NCBI GenBank assembly: GCA_964019425.1
Contig: OZ025811.1
Span: forward strand, 868,001-932,000
DNA length: 64,000 bases
From: Flectonema sp. DT1601
Lineage: Eukaryota; Euglenozoa; Diplonemea; Diplonemida; Diplonemidae
Direction of reading: 5' to 3'
Part shown: one piece after another, positions 11,148-22,402 of the stretch
How the letters are laid out: each line of letters begins with the position of its first letter
Position numbering within the stretch: position 1 is the first letter of the stretch
The notes under the pieces: model-generated
Databases searched by the model: none
Told to the model about the DNA's origin: nothing
The model's input: the letters and a program-made list of their open reading frames with translations, nothing else
Made by a program: the position numbers and the translations under genes

Positions 11148-14100
11148 ATGACGTCTGTTGAGCAGATTGTCATATCGGGGATTCGATCATTTAATCCCGA
11201 CATCAGTTGCAGGCAGGGTATTAAATTTCAAAAGCCTGTCACGATCATATTAGGTCCCAATGGATCTGGTAAGACAACTGTTATTGAGGCTCTTCGTAAC
11301 TGTTGTACTGGAGAGGTACCCGCTAACACTGGAAAGGGAGCTGCCTTCATTCATGACCCAAAGGTTTGTATTTTTTATTTATTGTAGCTAGTCTCATTAT
11401 AAAGAAGGAAAAAAAAACGATCAAAAAACAGGTTTCTGGAGAAACAGAAGTAAAAGCTCAAATAAAACTCCAATTCAGAACGCTCTCTGGACAGCAAATG
11501 CTCATCGGTAGAAGCTATCAATTAACACAAATGACAAATGGAAAACAAAAATTTGAAACTCTCGACGTAAGTCTTCAGACAAGAGATCCGAAAACAGGAC
11601 AGGTATGACACATCAACTCATAGATAAATATCTGTCATCTTAATAAATAAAAAATATCTCAATCATAAAACAGGTAGTTGCCCAATCATACAAATGCGGT
11701 GACATCGACAGACTCATCCCAGATATTATGGGAATCTCTAAACCTATTTTAGACAATGTTATATTCCTACATCAAGATGATACGAATTGGCCTCTCGCAG
11801 ACGCTGGTAAGCTAAAAAAGAAATTTGACGACATCTTCAGTAGTACGCGATACACTAAAGCATTGGATGAGATTCGTAAAATTGTGAAAGAGAACAAGAA
11901 AAAGATTACGGAACACACTGCAACCGTCGCAGTTTTAAAAGAAAAACGTCAAATGGCGAGAAAAATCCGCAGCCAAGTCGAAGAAACGCGAGCTAAAATG
12001 ACAGTTAGCGAATCTCAAATACGATCAATAGGTGAGAAAATCAACAAGATAGAAACAAGAATCAGCGAAACAACCAAACAAACAGACGAAATTCAAAAGC
12101 TCGAATCTGACACTATTAAGTTACAAGGTATCTTCTTTTACCATTCACTGTTTAGCTCTACATCCTCTTCATAGATGATGAATTATTATATAAATAAATA
12201 ATCAGGTACCTTAGAGGCTATTATGCAACAGCGTCAAGAAATGGGAAAAGCTCTCACAGTGGTAAGTGAAGAAACTGATGATCAGTTAAAACAAGCCTTA
12301 CAAAAATTTGGAAAATTTGAGCAAGAAATGAGAAATGCGTTAGTAACCTGCGAAGATCAGTTGAAAAGTCTTCAAAGAGAGACCTCCAGAGAGAATGAGA
12401 CGATGATTCAATTAAGAACTGAAAAGGAACACTTACACAATCAGACAACAACTCATCAGAGAAGGGTAACAACTCTCAAAGGATTAATATCAGAGATCGC
12501 AAGTGTTCATAATATGAACATACCTATAGTCGGAGATGAAAATGTAGATCCTAATTTAATGATAAAATTCTACCACGAGTTCTCTGATAAAATAAATGAA
12601 TCAAAACGTGACCGAGAGTCTATTAGAACTAATCACAGACGTACCCAAGAAGATGCTGAAAAACACTTATCAGAAGCTCGTAATAAAAAAGGTCACTCTC
12701 AGCTTCTTCAGGAGAATGCTGAGGCTCGTTTAGAAGAATTAAAACCCAAGCTGAGGACACTGAAAGATACTTTCGCAACGATGTCATCAGCGGAGAAAGT
12801 TTTAGAAACCGCGAAGGAGAAGGTCAGTCAGATTGAAGAAACCCTCTCAAAGCTGAGAGCAACAGAGAAAGAAACTGCTGCTCGACTCAAAACACTTCAA
12901 AAGCAACACCTCGAGAAGCAGGTTAAGGTCGACTCTCTACGTAGCGAAGCACGTTCGCGGCAAGACGAGCAAAACGCTGCTCACAAACTGCGAATGCTGA
13001 GAGAAGAGTGCGAGAGATTAACTAAGATATCAGAACCTTCAAAACATAAGTTAGAATCTCGTCTATTACAATTAACGGGAAGGAAACCCGGACCTAATGT
13101 AAAAGATGACATCAATCAAGCGCTACGATTAAAGCAAGCAGCAATCGTAAGAGCACAGAAGCAACTTACTGAAGCAGATCGAGAAGTCACATTATCTCGA
13201 CAGGAACTTGACGTTTTAACTTCGAGACAATCTGAAATCCAACGAATTATTGAAACGAAAACCTCACTATTCGCAAACATTACTTCTGAGTATCGCAAAC
13301 CACTTCCTGAGATCCTCATCAAAGCTGAAGCTAGAGAAGATAAAGATCGCAAGGCTGTCTCTAAGATGCACGCCTTAAGAATGTGTCACGAGAACTTCAC
13401 ATCACAAGCTGAAGAAGAGGGATGCTGTCCTGTGTGCGCGAGAGATATGAACGAAACCCAGTTGGGATCAATGCAACGTAATATGCAACAGAAACTTCAA
13501 GATGTACCTTCAGCAATTGCTGATAAGGAAACCAGTCTTGCAAAGACACAAAAACTTGTTAAGAAGGTGAGAGAATTGATGCCTGCCTACCGTGAAGTTG
13601 TATCTCTACAAGAAGAAGGACCGATCATCACTCAGAGGAGAGCAACAACAAGTGAGAAGTTCGAATCTCACCAACAAACACTTCGAGATCTAACTGCTAA
13701 GATTGAAGCCCTTCGATTTGAAGAAACAGAAATCATAAATCTAGGAAAGGCTTCTGAAAAACACCAAGAGGTCTTATCTCAAAAGAGTGAATTAGAACAA
13801 AGGTTTGTTTACCTTTTACTGTACCCTCGTCACCTGTTACTTATTATGAGAAATTAAAACAACAAAACGAATAAACAGAATCCATGAAGAAGAAGCTCGT
13901 ATTATAAAGCAACATGGTGTTCCTGTGCGAGCACTTGATTTAGTTCTTAAAGAGATTGAAACTCTTCAAAAGGACGTTGATTCGATTGTTGCTGAACAGC
14001 AATCTTTGATGCAAACTTCTGAGAGAACTCGCAATGAAGGAACATCACTAACTGAAATATCTCAAGAAGCAATGAGAGCTGTTGACATCTCACAAGTAAA

Positions 14101-17100
14101 AGTTCAAGAGAAGGCGAGAGTACGCAAAGAGTATGACCATCTGCTTGAAGAGTACAGAACTGGTACGTAACACATCTTCCCTTCATTTACATATAAAGAC
14201 TTTCACACTAATAATACAAAACAGGTAATCAAACAATCAGTGATATCAAATCAAAGATGCCGTCTCACGAAGAAGAGATTGCTAAACACGTTGCGGATCT
14301 TCGACTTGCAAGAGAAACTGGTGATGCGGAAGAAAAGGAATTAACAGACATGATTGAGAAACATCAACAAGGTCTGACTAGTATCAAGACTCTTGCTGAT
14401 GATGTTAAGAAATACATTGAAGAAAAAAATAGGTTTGTTGATGTTTTTTTTTTTTTTTTTTTTTTTTATACAAAGGGAATAACCTATTCCTTTATTAGGA
14501 TTTTGTGGGTTCGCTTTTTTTGTGATAAGCGCTCCTTTGGACGCGTTGGGGTCTCATTCTCTTCTTGCGCTTCCTTTTCAGGCGGGTTAAAACCATTTGC
14601 CCAAGTTTGTAACTGAAACTTGAGAGCTCTGTTTTGGTCTTTTGCCAAATAGAGTTGCTCAGAGAGCTCACTGGCCATCTCCATCAACAACATGGATTAA
14701 TCCAGTTGTTCTTTATGAACGGTCTTCTGTTGATAGCTCAACTCGGAGTATCGACGTTGTTCTTTATGAACAGTCTTCTGTTGATAGCTCAACTCGGAGT
14801 ATCGACGTTGTTCTTTATGAACAGTCTTCTGTTGATAGCTCAACTCGGAGTATCGACGTTGCTCTTTATGAACAGTCTTCTGTTGATAGCTCAACTCGGA
14901 GTATCGACGTTGTTCTTTATGAACAGTCTTCTGTTGATAGCTCAACTCGGAGTATCGACGTTGCTCTTTATGAACAGTCTTCTGTTGATAGCTCAACTCG
15001 GAGTATCGACGTTGTTCTTTATGAACAGTCTTCTGTTGATAGCTCAACTCGGAGTATCGACGTTGTTCTTTATGAACAGTCTTCTGTTGATAGCTCAACT
15101 CGGAGTATCGACGTTGTTCTTTATGAACAGTCTTCTGTTGATAGCTCAACTCGGAGTATCGACGTTGTTCTTTATGAACAGTCTTCTGTTGATAGCTCAA
15201 CTCGGAGTATCGACGTTGTTCTTTATGAACAGTCTTCTGTTGATAGCTCAACTCGGAGTATCGACGTTGCTCTTTATGAACAGTCTTCTGTTGATAGCTC
15301 AACTCGGAGTATCGACGTTGTTCTTTATGAACAGTCTTCTGTTGATAGCTCAACTCGGAGTATCGACGTTGCTCTTTATGAACAGTCTTCTGTTGATAGC
15401 TCAACTCGGAGTATCGACGTTGCTCTTTATGAACAGTCTTCTGTTGATAGCTCAACTCGGAGTATCGACGTTGCTCTTTATGAACAGTCTTCTGTTGATA
15501 GCTCAACTCGGAGTATCGACGTTGTTCTTTATGAACAGTCTTCTGTTGATAGCTCAACTCGGAGTATCGACGTTGCTCTTTATGAACAGTCTTCTGTTGA
15601 TAGCTCAACTCGGAGTATCGACGTTGCTCTTTATGAACAGTCTTCTGTTGATAGCTCAACTCGGAGTATCGACGTTGCTCTTTATGAACAGTCTTCTGTT
15701 GATAGCTCAACTCGGAGTATCGACGTTGTTCTTTATGAACAGTCTTCTGTTGATAGCTCAACTCGGAGTATCGACGTTGCTCTTCCAACAGTTTTTCCGA
15801 GAGCAGCGCCACTTTCTCATTTGTCTGGAGAGAGTCACTTACCGCTTGACAATAGTTGTCCAGTAAATCGAGTCTACCTTCCGACCATTGCCTCACAATA
15901 GGTGATTCTTCCGTCGATGAGGTCGCCGCACTGTCTTTTTCAGCATGGTCCGCTCTTTGTGTTTGTCGCTCCAGCTCGCTCGTCCTTTTTTCCTCCAGAG
16001 AATTAGTATTTGACAGCGTTCTCTATAGAAGGCCCAGATTTGCGGAGCTCCTGTCTTAGCTGTTTCATTTCCAGACGACATTCATGTTTTTCTTGGTCGA
16101 GGATGGCCTCTTCCCTTGATTTCTGTTTGCGGGGTAAATTCCGCTTTGTTTCTTCAAAGAAACTGCTACATATTTGATAAACCGTTTTGAGTAGTTTATC
16201 AAGTTGGTCGGCAGGTTTTAAAGAGTTTTCTGTTTCGACGGTGAAAGTTTGGAGTTTTTCTGCAGCAGAAACGTCGATGTGAATTATTCCCTGTGAGGGG
16301 AGACAGAGGTGTACCTTTACATGTACCGTTAGCACAGTGTTTCGCTCTCGTAGCGATACTTTTGAAAAGCTTACCACATTCTGGACAAGGTAAGTGGTAA
16401 CAATCTTTAACTTGGGAGTGGGTAGATGGGGGAAAACGTGACTTATAGTCCTTAAATTCTTTACTAAACTTTGAACTAATGAGAGAAGAGAACTTTTCAC
16501 TAAATCACATTCAGCGATCAGTTGTTGATTCTCTTTTTCCAAGAGTTCACGTTTTTCCTGTTCCGTTTCTACGTTAAAGACAGAGGGGGGTGGATAGATT
16601 TAAAGGGAGTGGGTTGCGTACAAACAAAACAGTTTGCCGATTCCTTTTTGTTCGTTTTCAATTACATTACAAAAAAACAAAAAAAAAAAACAGCGAAAAA
16701 GTTGAAATTGTCACAGCACAACTTGCACAGATAGAATCTGCTTCACGAGAACGCCAGCACAGAATGAAATCATTAAATGAAAAACTTATTGACTACCAGA
16801 GAAAGATTTCACAACAAGAAAACACAAAGAGAGAATTAGAAGCAAACCTGCGCTACAGAATTAAATGTCAAGAAGTTAAGACAGGTGAAAGAGACCTTCA
16901 ACGATTAAAACAAATAATTAAAGAGCGTTCACACGGTCATCAGGCTATCTGGGCAAGCCTAGATGATCTTCGAGAACAAAAAGCAACCCTTGACACTGAG
17001 AAAGCAACCTTCATAGGTCAACTCCAGGCTAATGATGTCACCTTAAAAGAGCGACAGAAAGAACTACTTTCAGAGAAATATTCTCGTATTGATGATCAAT

Positions 17101-17847
17101 ACAACAGCACTCTAATTAAACTTGCTACGTCTCAAATGACTGAAGAAGATCTTGGAAGGTGTGTATAGAGTGTCTTTTCTTAATACAAAAGTGTATAGAG
17201 GTTTTATCTAATCACTACAGGTATCACACTGCACTTGATTGTGCTTTAATGAAGTATCACGATGAAAAGATTACTGAAATGAATGAAATTATAAAAGACC
17301 TTTGGATTAGAACATACAAAGGAAATGACATCGATCACATTGAACTTCGTAGTGATGTTGAATTATCAGCAACTTCGCGTACCAGAAATTACAACTACAG
17401 AGTGGTGATGTTGAGGGGTCTGTTTTTTTTTTTTTTTTTGATTTTATTGACTGAAAATATAGCCTCAAAAAAATAACAATCCAAACAGGGGGAGTCTCCC
17501 TTGATATGAGAGGAAGATGTAGTGCAGGTCAGAGAGTGTTGGCTTCTCTCGTAGTTCGATTAGCTCTATCGCAGGCTTTCTGTTGTGATTGCGGTATTCT
17601 CGCATTAGATGAGCCTACTACTAATCTTGATGTTGAGAATATTGAATCACTAGCTTACGCACTCACTGAGATTATTGCTGCTAGAAGAGGGCAGTCAAAC
17701 TTTCAGTTAATTATAATCACTCACGATGAACAGTTTGTAAGAAGAATTGGACAAGCCTGTGGAACAGAAACAGTTTACCACATTAGTAAAGATGGTGAAG
17801 GACACTATTCAACTATTACTGAACGTGACTTCGCAGAGATGATGTAG
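11148..17847 (+). CDS. RAD50: DNA double-strand-break repair ATPase RAD50
   Basis: Nine exons (11148-11363, 11432-11602, 11674-12127, 12206-13802, 13879-14162, 14225-14432, 16694-17158, 17221-17417, 17489-17847) join in frame to 1316 residues, close to the human and yeast length. Visible features: Walker [10 protein letters not shown] at 36-44, Q-loop [10 protein letters not shown], long coiled coils, zinc hook CPVC at 688-691, ABC signature in RGRCSAGQ, Walker [12 protein letters not shown] and the H-loop ITHDE. It is the ATPase of the MRE11-RAD50 complex, which tethers and processes broken ends in the nucleus. The coils on each side of the hook are balanced, so no exon is missing. Oddities: intron 6 is 2261 nt and holds an antisense insert, and the start region is duplicated upstream. 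Confidence 0.97.
14444..16640 (-). pseudogene. Antisense coiled-coil/zinc-finger retrocopy in RAD50 intron
   Basis: On the - strand, coding-like sequence runs from about 16590 down to 14484. In order it shows a coiled-coil start ([15 protein letters not shown]), a zinc-finger-like stretch ([10 protein letters not shown]...H...C) near 16320-16395 in another frame, a charged coil ([11 protein letters not shown]), 21 copies of a 17-residue repeat, and a tail ([17 protein letters not shown]) ending in a TAG. About 20 nt after that stop comes a tract of about 23 A residues on this strand (T run 14444-14467). No start codon is found before the RAD50 exon is reached. The frame changes about three times and one in-frame stop occurs, so as read it is not one intact gene. 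A 5'-truncated processed copy of a host gene fits best. A nested gene with unrecognised introns is the alternative. Confidence 0.6.
14705..15775. repeat. 51-bp minisatellite, 21 units
   Basis: Twenty-one head-to-tail 51-bp units, plus 9 bp of a further one at the 3' side. Only two positions vary: a T/C near the unit start, and one G in the first unit. Because 51 is divisible by three and the unit lacks stops in several frames, long ORFs appear on both strands. In the - frame the unit reads [17 protein letters not shown] and both variants are silent. In the two + frames the T/C variant changes Val/Ala or Phe/Leu. Confidence 0.95.
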
Positions 17848-18165
17848 TCTGCATTCGTATTCTACCCCCGAGCGATATGCTCGTTTTCTTCTTTTTTTTT
17901 TGTTTGTTTGGTACTTTTGTTTGGTTACCTCTACCTAAACAGTGGCGCAATTCATGTGCTGCTGTTCGTTTAGTTCCCCTCCCCGTGTCTCTTGACTACG
18001 GGTTCTTGGAAGTCGTACAGCTATTTTGTTTTTCTGAAAATAAATCCGCTTCACAGTTCAAACAGAATGCTAAGATTCTCCGTTTGTTGTTGACTGTTTT
18101 CTTTACAAGGTAATTCTAAATATTATTTGCATCACAGTAGGAAGGGGAAGTCTGAAGTCCGAAAA
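17848..18165. other. Spacer
   Basis: 318 bp, T-rich at its start. Nothing coding is recognised. The acceptor GCATCACAG ends at 18137. Confidence 0.4.
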
Positions 18166-19569
18166 ATGGCTAAAAAATGGTGGGATGACACAAAGCAAAT
18201 GCAAGGTCCTAATTGGTTTGTGATGCACACCCCGGCATGGGTGATTAGTATGATGGTTTTAATTGCTGCGGTATTCACACCGATGGGAGCACTAATTCTA
18301 TCAGCGTCAAGTAACGTTGATGAAGTTAGAGTTCGTTATGATGGTCAGTCACAGCCGCAGTGTACTTATGAAAGAAGGAAGTCTCTCGCGACGATTGTTC
18401 CAAAGAACGCGACTGACATCAATCGTACTGAACCAACACCTGATGAGATTCCTGATAGTTGTAAGACTTCTGTCACATTTAAATTAGAAAAGGAACTCAA
18501 ACCTCCTGTGTTTTTATATTATGAATTGACCGATTTTAATGAAAATTTCAGATCTCTGGTGAGAAGTCGTTCTGACAGTCAGTTACAAGGAAGTAACGTT
18601 GAGTGTGTTTGCGAAGAAGGTCCAGCGTGTCCTCCTTATGTTCACCCAGCTAGAGACAAGTCAGACAATTACATTATAACTGTGGAAGATGGTGCGAGGA
18701 TTCATGTTTCTGATTTTATTTACGCCCCGTGTGGACAACTTGCTTACATTATGTTTAACGACTCATTCTTACTACGAAAAGTTGAAGACACTGGTGCGAC
18801 TAGTGTTGTCTGCAATGCAACTGACTTTGATGCTTATGGCAATCCGCTGTCGGGAAGCGCCTTTAACCCTTGTGAGAAGAAGGGTTTGTTTTTATTTTTT
18901 TTTGAATCGAACAGTGTTACTATGTATTTCCTTTATTACTTTAAAAATAAATAACAATCCCCAACAGGAATTGCATGGGAAGGTGACAGAACTGTAAAGT
19001 ACGTAAAGCCAAAGACGGATCTCCGTTCTGTATCTTACCTTCCGAGACAGACCACATCAATTACTGGAACTGGACAGGCTTGGAACCCAAAAGTATATAT
19101 CGATAATGGGTTTTATTGGGGTGAATACGGTCATCGTGTTCCAAATCAAGAAGACCTCGACTTCATGGTTTGGGGAAAGGCCGCTTCTGTGCCGACTTTT
19201 AAAAAACTTCACAGAAAGATAACTCGAACTCTACCTGTTGGTGTGTTTTTTCATTTGATTTTGGTTTTTCCAAATAATAAAAGTAATGAAATTGATAAGA
19301 AAATAAAACAATCAGGAACCTATCGTTTAGAAATAGACGAGCGGTATGACATTTCAGAGTTTGGAGAGAAGCGTATCATCTTAGCGACAAGAACTTGGAT
19401 GGGAGCTGATAATTTTGTTATGGGAGTAGCATATTGCACAGTAGGTTCAATGTCTCTGATAGCAGCTGTCGTGTTAACCATAGTTCATAATATGAACCCT
19501 GTTGGAGGTTATACAGCACAAGCTTTAGCTGGTCTTAACGAAGACTATGCTGACCCACCAAAATCATAA
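18166..19569 (+). CDS. CDC50/LEM3 family flippase subunit
   Basis: Exons 18166-18883, 18968-19240 and 19316-19569 give 414 residues. The topology is that of CDC50/TMEM30: a short cytosolic N-terminus, a membrane segment at about 24-48 (VISMMVLIAAVFTPMGALIL), a large Cys-containing ectodomain with several N-x-S/T sites, and a second membrane segment near the C-terminus (MSLIAAVVLTIVHNM). Family motifs are visible, including IAWEGDR, the EDLDFMVWGKAASVPTFKKL region and YRLEIDERYD. These proteins are the obligatory partner of P4-ATPases that flip aminophospholipids at the plasma membrane and in endosomes. ATG 18166 was chosen because upstream in-frame codons have no ATG and an acceptor lies at 18137. 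Confidence 0.93.
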
Positions 19570-19959
19570 TTTTTTTTTTGCCTCTTAACTACTTACGTAG
19601 TAATGCTCCTCTTTTTGAATTTGTCTCCAATCGATAAAAGTCTCTAGAGACAAACCTTCACCCCTCCCCGTTCATTTTTAAAAACTTGTCACATACCATT
19701 GGTGTTGTGTGGTTATAAGAATGACTGTCCTCCATTCAATATTTATATTTATGTTTATCTCATTTAGTTCTGAATATTTTGGTTACGTTGTTTCTGCTGT
19801 TAGTAGTCGTTTTGTTAAAGTTATTTATGTATTGAATGTACCTTTAAGCTTATCCAGGAATTCATGGGTTGTGTGTAATCATGTTATGGAGTAGTTATAA
19901 AATAGGAATCTGAAATTTTTAGTCTCTCAGCAACAGCCCAGCTCCCACAAACATAAAAA
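19570..19959. other. Spacer
   Basis: 390 bp without a supported gene. A small + ORF here is Phe/Val/Ser-rich and not coding-like. AGTCTCTCAG at 19930 is the likely acceptor for the next gene. Confidence 0.4.
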
Positions 19960-20637
19960 ATGTCAATTAAATTAGCGCTTGCTTCGGTTCTCGTGGCGTC
20001 TGCCAATGCACAACAGCCAATTCCAACAAATTTAACGCAGTTGGGATGGGAGATGGGTTCTTGCGAAAAACCAGTTGCTGTCATTGATATTTATGGTGAT
20101 TTTGCTTGTCCTGATACGCTAGCTAGTTGGGATAATGTGTTGCTTGATTTGGGAGATTGGGTTCTTAAGAATAACAAAGCTGTTTCTATTCAGTACCATC
20201 CATTCCCTCTCCCTTATCACTATAACTCTTACCGTTCTAACTTGGCTGTTATGAAAGCGACTAATCTGTTGACCCCGTCAGTGAAGAGTTGTACTGCTGT
20301 CCGTTCTGTATTTACTAAGGTTGCAACGCAATTCATGCGTCAGCAAGCAAAGTTCTACAACCAAGTCACGTACAACATGACTGGTACTCAGGTCTGGTCA
20401 GAAATCCTTCTTCCAATTGCAACATCAGCTGGCTTACCATCATCACAGAATGAGCGATTCATTTCAACAGAAACTGACCGAGCACTCGATCTTCAACTTC
20501 GAACTGCTTGGAAGGCTGCTTGTGCGAAGGGAGTTACTGGTACTCCTATCTTTGCTCTTAACACAGTAGTTAGCAGTGAGCTTACTAGTTGGACTCTGTC
20601 TCAGTGGAAGCAATGGATTACAACTAACGCTAACTAA
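19960..20637 (+). CDS. Secreted DsbA-like thioredoxin-fold protein
   Basis: Single exon of 225 residues. The N-terminal 17 residues form a signal peptide (cleavage after ANA). The sequence VIDIYGDFACPDT at 42-53 aligns with the first strand and active site of DsbA/thioredoxin-like proteins, and GVTGTPIFALN near 195 is the cis-Pro loop. The active site is C-P-D-T instead of C-x-x-C, so only the first Cys (Cys50) remains. A classical dithiol oxidase is unlikely, while monothiol chemistry or a binding role is possible. Two N-glycosylation sequons are present. Secretory-pathway or extracellular location is inferred from the signal peptide. Confidence 0.75.
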   Translation: MSIKLALASVLVASANAQQPIPTNLTQLGWEMGSCEKPVAVIDIYGDFACPDTLASWDNVLLDLGDWVLKNNKAVSIQYHPFPLPYHYNSYRSNLAVMKATNLLTPSVKSCTAVRSVFTKVATQFMRQQAKFYNQVTYNMTGTQVWSEILLPIATSAGLPSSQNERFISTETDRALDLQLRTAWKAACAKGVTGTPIFALNTVVSSELTSWTLSQWKQWITTNAN

Positions 20638-21747
20638 ATCCTGTTAGTTACAAAGAAGAGGTGATCTTTCTGATCTACTTTCCCCTCCCAGCTAACGAAA
20701 TAAACTGAAGTGTTGCACTGGTTGATGTATTCCAGAATGTGAGTATACATAGAATTTCACGAGACACCAACTTCACGGGTTGGTAGATCACAAAAACGTT
20801 TGGCACCAGAAAAAAAAAAAAAATATAAAGTGCATGTACTCATTATTCATCTCTTAGTGTTGACTTGTCGTGATACCGTTTTTACTCACTATTACTATTA
20901 TAACTATTGCGTTCTACCTGTCTTTTTATGAAGAAAAAAAAAAAAAAAAAAAAGACGTTCGGTGGTAGCAGCTCTCTCCTTTTTTCTAAGTTTATTGTTG
21001 TACCAACGTATGAGAGGAAACTATTCAGATTGAAAGGCGATATTTCTGATAATCAAGATTGAAGAGATTCTTTCTTTACTTTCAAAGAGATATAAAGCTA
21101 GTCTAAATAGTTATAAGTTGGACAACCAATTTCAATTCAAAATTCCTTCTTTATTCTTTCCTGTAACCTCTCTACTTCTTTACCTTACTTACTGAGAAGT
21201 ACTAATTGTACGTCATTGTTATCAGGGTAGACAGTGGTGGAAGGGGAAACTAAACAAGCCTCACTCAGCAATATCTTTTCTCGCGTGTTGCGAGTATTTC
21301 GATTATTTATTGTAATGTGAGTCAACTGATGCTACTGAACTCTCAAGTCGGTGCATCATTATCCTTATCTTTCTTGGTATCAACTCCAATAGATGTTTTT
21401 ATGTGTAAAAATGCCACCAAAAGCCAATTCACGGCGTATTGTGCAAATCTGTTCTATTTCTTGAAGACTAATATTATTTTTGCTTCTATAAAGCTCGTCG
21501 TGTTAAGATGAAGGCTCTCTATTGTATTTACTCGAGGGAGACTTTCTGTTATAAATCTTTAAGGCATCCCCTCGATGGTGTAATGGGAGTTTATATTATT
21601 TTAGTTACAGTGAGCTTGCGTTAGCAAACATTACTGTTAGGCTTCTTCTTCGAGTGGGGTAGCAGCATATGTTGAATTTTCTAATGCTGCATTTCCCCCC
21701 CCTTCAGAAGTACTAACATTACCTTTAGTTACTAAATCTATGAATTC

Positions 21748-21818
21748 ATGTTAAATTATCGTTATGTTGTTTATACAATGCTTACGTACAATATCGAACT
21801 GTTAAACCCCCTTCAGAT
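21748..21818 (+). repeat. Dispersed repeat family 1, copy a
   Basis: It shares TTAAATTATCGTTATGTTG, TACGTACAA, and an ending of GTTAA, a run of C and TTCAGA with the copies at 22282, 59630 and 60900. Confidence 0.7.
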
Positions 21819-22215
21819 TTAAATATTTTTTTGTAAAGAGCTTTACTAAGAAATGTTCATTTTTATTTTTTCTTTGACGAGACGATAAGTGAAACGTACT
21901 CTGCCGTATTACATTATACCCTGGTTTTGATTTCCCAGGGCTCACGATTAATTCGTAATTGAATAACTCGATTCTGTCCTGCACTGAATGACATCACAGA
22001 AAAAGAGATGTGTATGCAGCTAAGTTAGAATCATTTATTATAATGTGGAGTATTTATGTCATTCGCAGAGTGTTAGCCTGTATTAACATTATTAGTCACT
22101 TGTGTCATGAGTTTTTTATTTTATTATTTAGCTTTGATGCAATACAGAGATTTATATTCGTATAAACCAAATTAAACAACTTATCCCCCCTCTTCAAGGT
22201 ATATGGATTACTCTC

Positions 22216-22364
22216 GAAACCTAATAGTTACTTTAAAAGGCTAAGTTAAGCATCACACCTAGTCACTGTATCTCAGAACTAATGTTAAATTATCGTTATG
22301 TTGTTTATGATACAATACATTTGTATTTTACGTACAAAATCAAACAGTTAACCCCCCCTTCAGA
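22216..22364 (+). repeat. Dispersed repeat family 1, copy b
   Basis: The longest clear copy. The left part (CCTAATAGTTACTTTAAAAGG) resembles 47695-47725, the middle (CTAGTCACTGTATCT) matches 59609, and the right part matches 21748 and 60900. It ends CCCCCCTTCAG at 22363, just before ARL3. Confidence 0.7.
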
Positions 22365-22402
22365 ACTAACGGCCAACTTCTTCCGTCAACGATATGTAGA
22401 AG

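Larger units (their letters stand above)
14433..16693 (+). other. Giant RAD50 intron 6
   Basis: The intron starts GTTTGT after ...EEKN and ends in A-rich sequence plus CAG before the next RAD50 codons. The other seven RAD50 introns are about 62-78 nt. Removing 14444 to about 16642 would leave 62 nt with normal ends, so a roughly 2.2-kb insertion into an ordinary intron is the simplest history. Confidence 0.85.
20638..22402. other. Gene-poor spacer with dispersed repeats
   Basis: 1.77 kb, AT-rich, no supported ORF. It holds two copies of dispersed repeat family 1 (21748-21818 and about 22216-22364) and several poly-C plus TTCAG motifs (about 21702-21713, 21808-21818 and 22353-22364). The last of these sits where the ARL3 acceptor is expected. 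Confidence 0.6.

Noticed and set aside
14634-15901. Two + strand ORFs of 410 and 419 codons across the minisatellite
   Set aside because: They exist only because a stop-free 51-bp unit is repeated. The variable base changes residues in both frames, their ends have no protein character, and they lie inside a RAD50 intron.
21317-21511. 64-codon ORF between the DsbA-like gene and ARL3
   Set aside because: Short, no acceptor context, low-information composition, and next to dispersed repeats.
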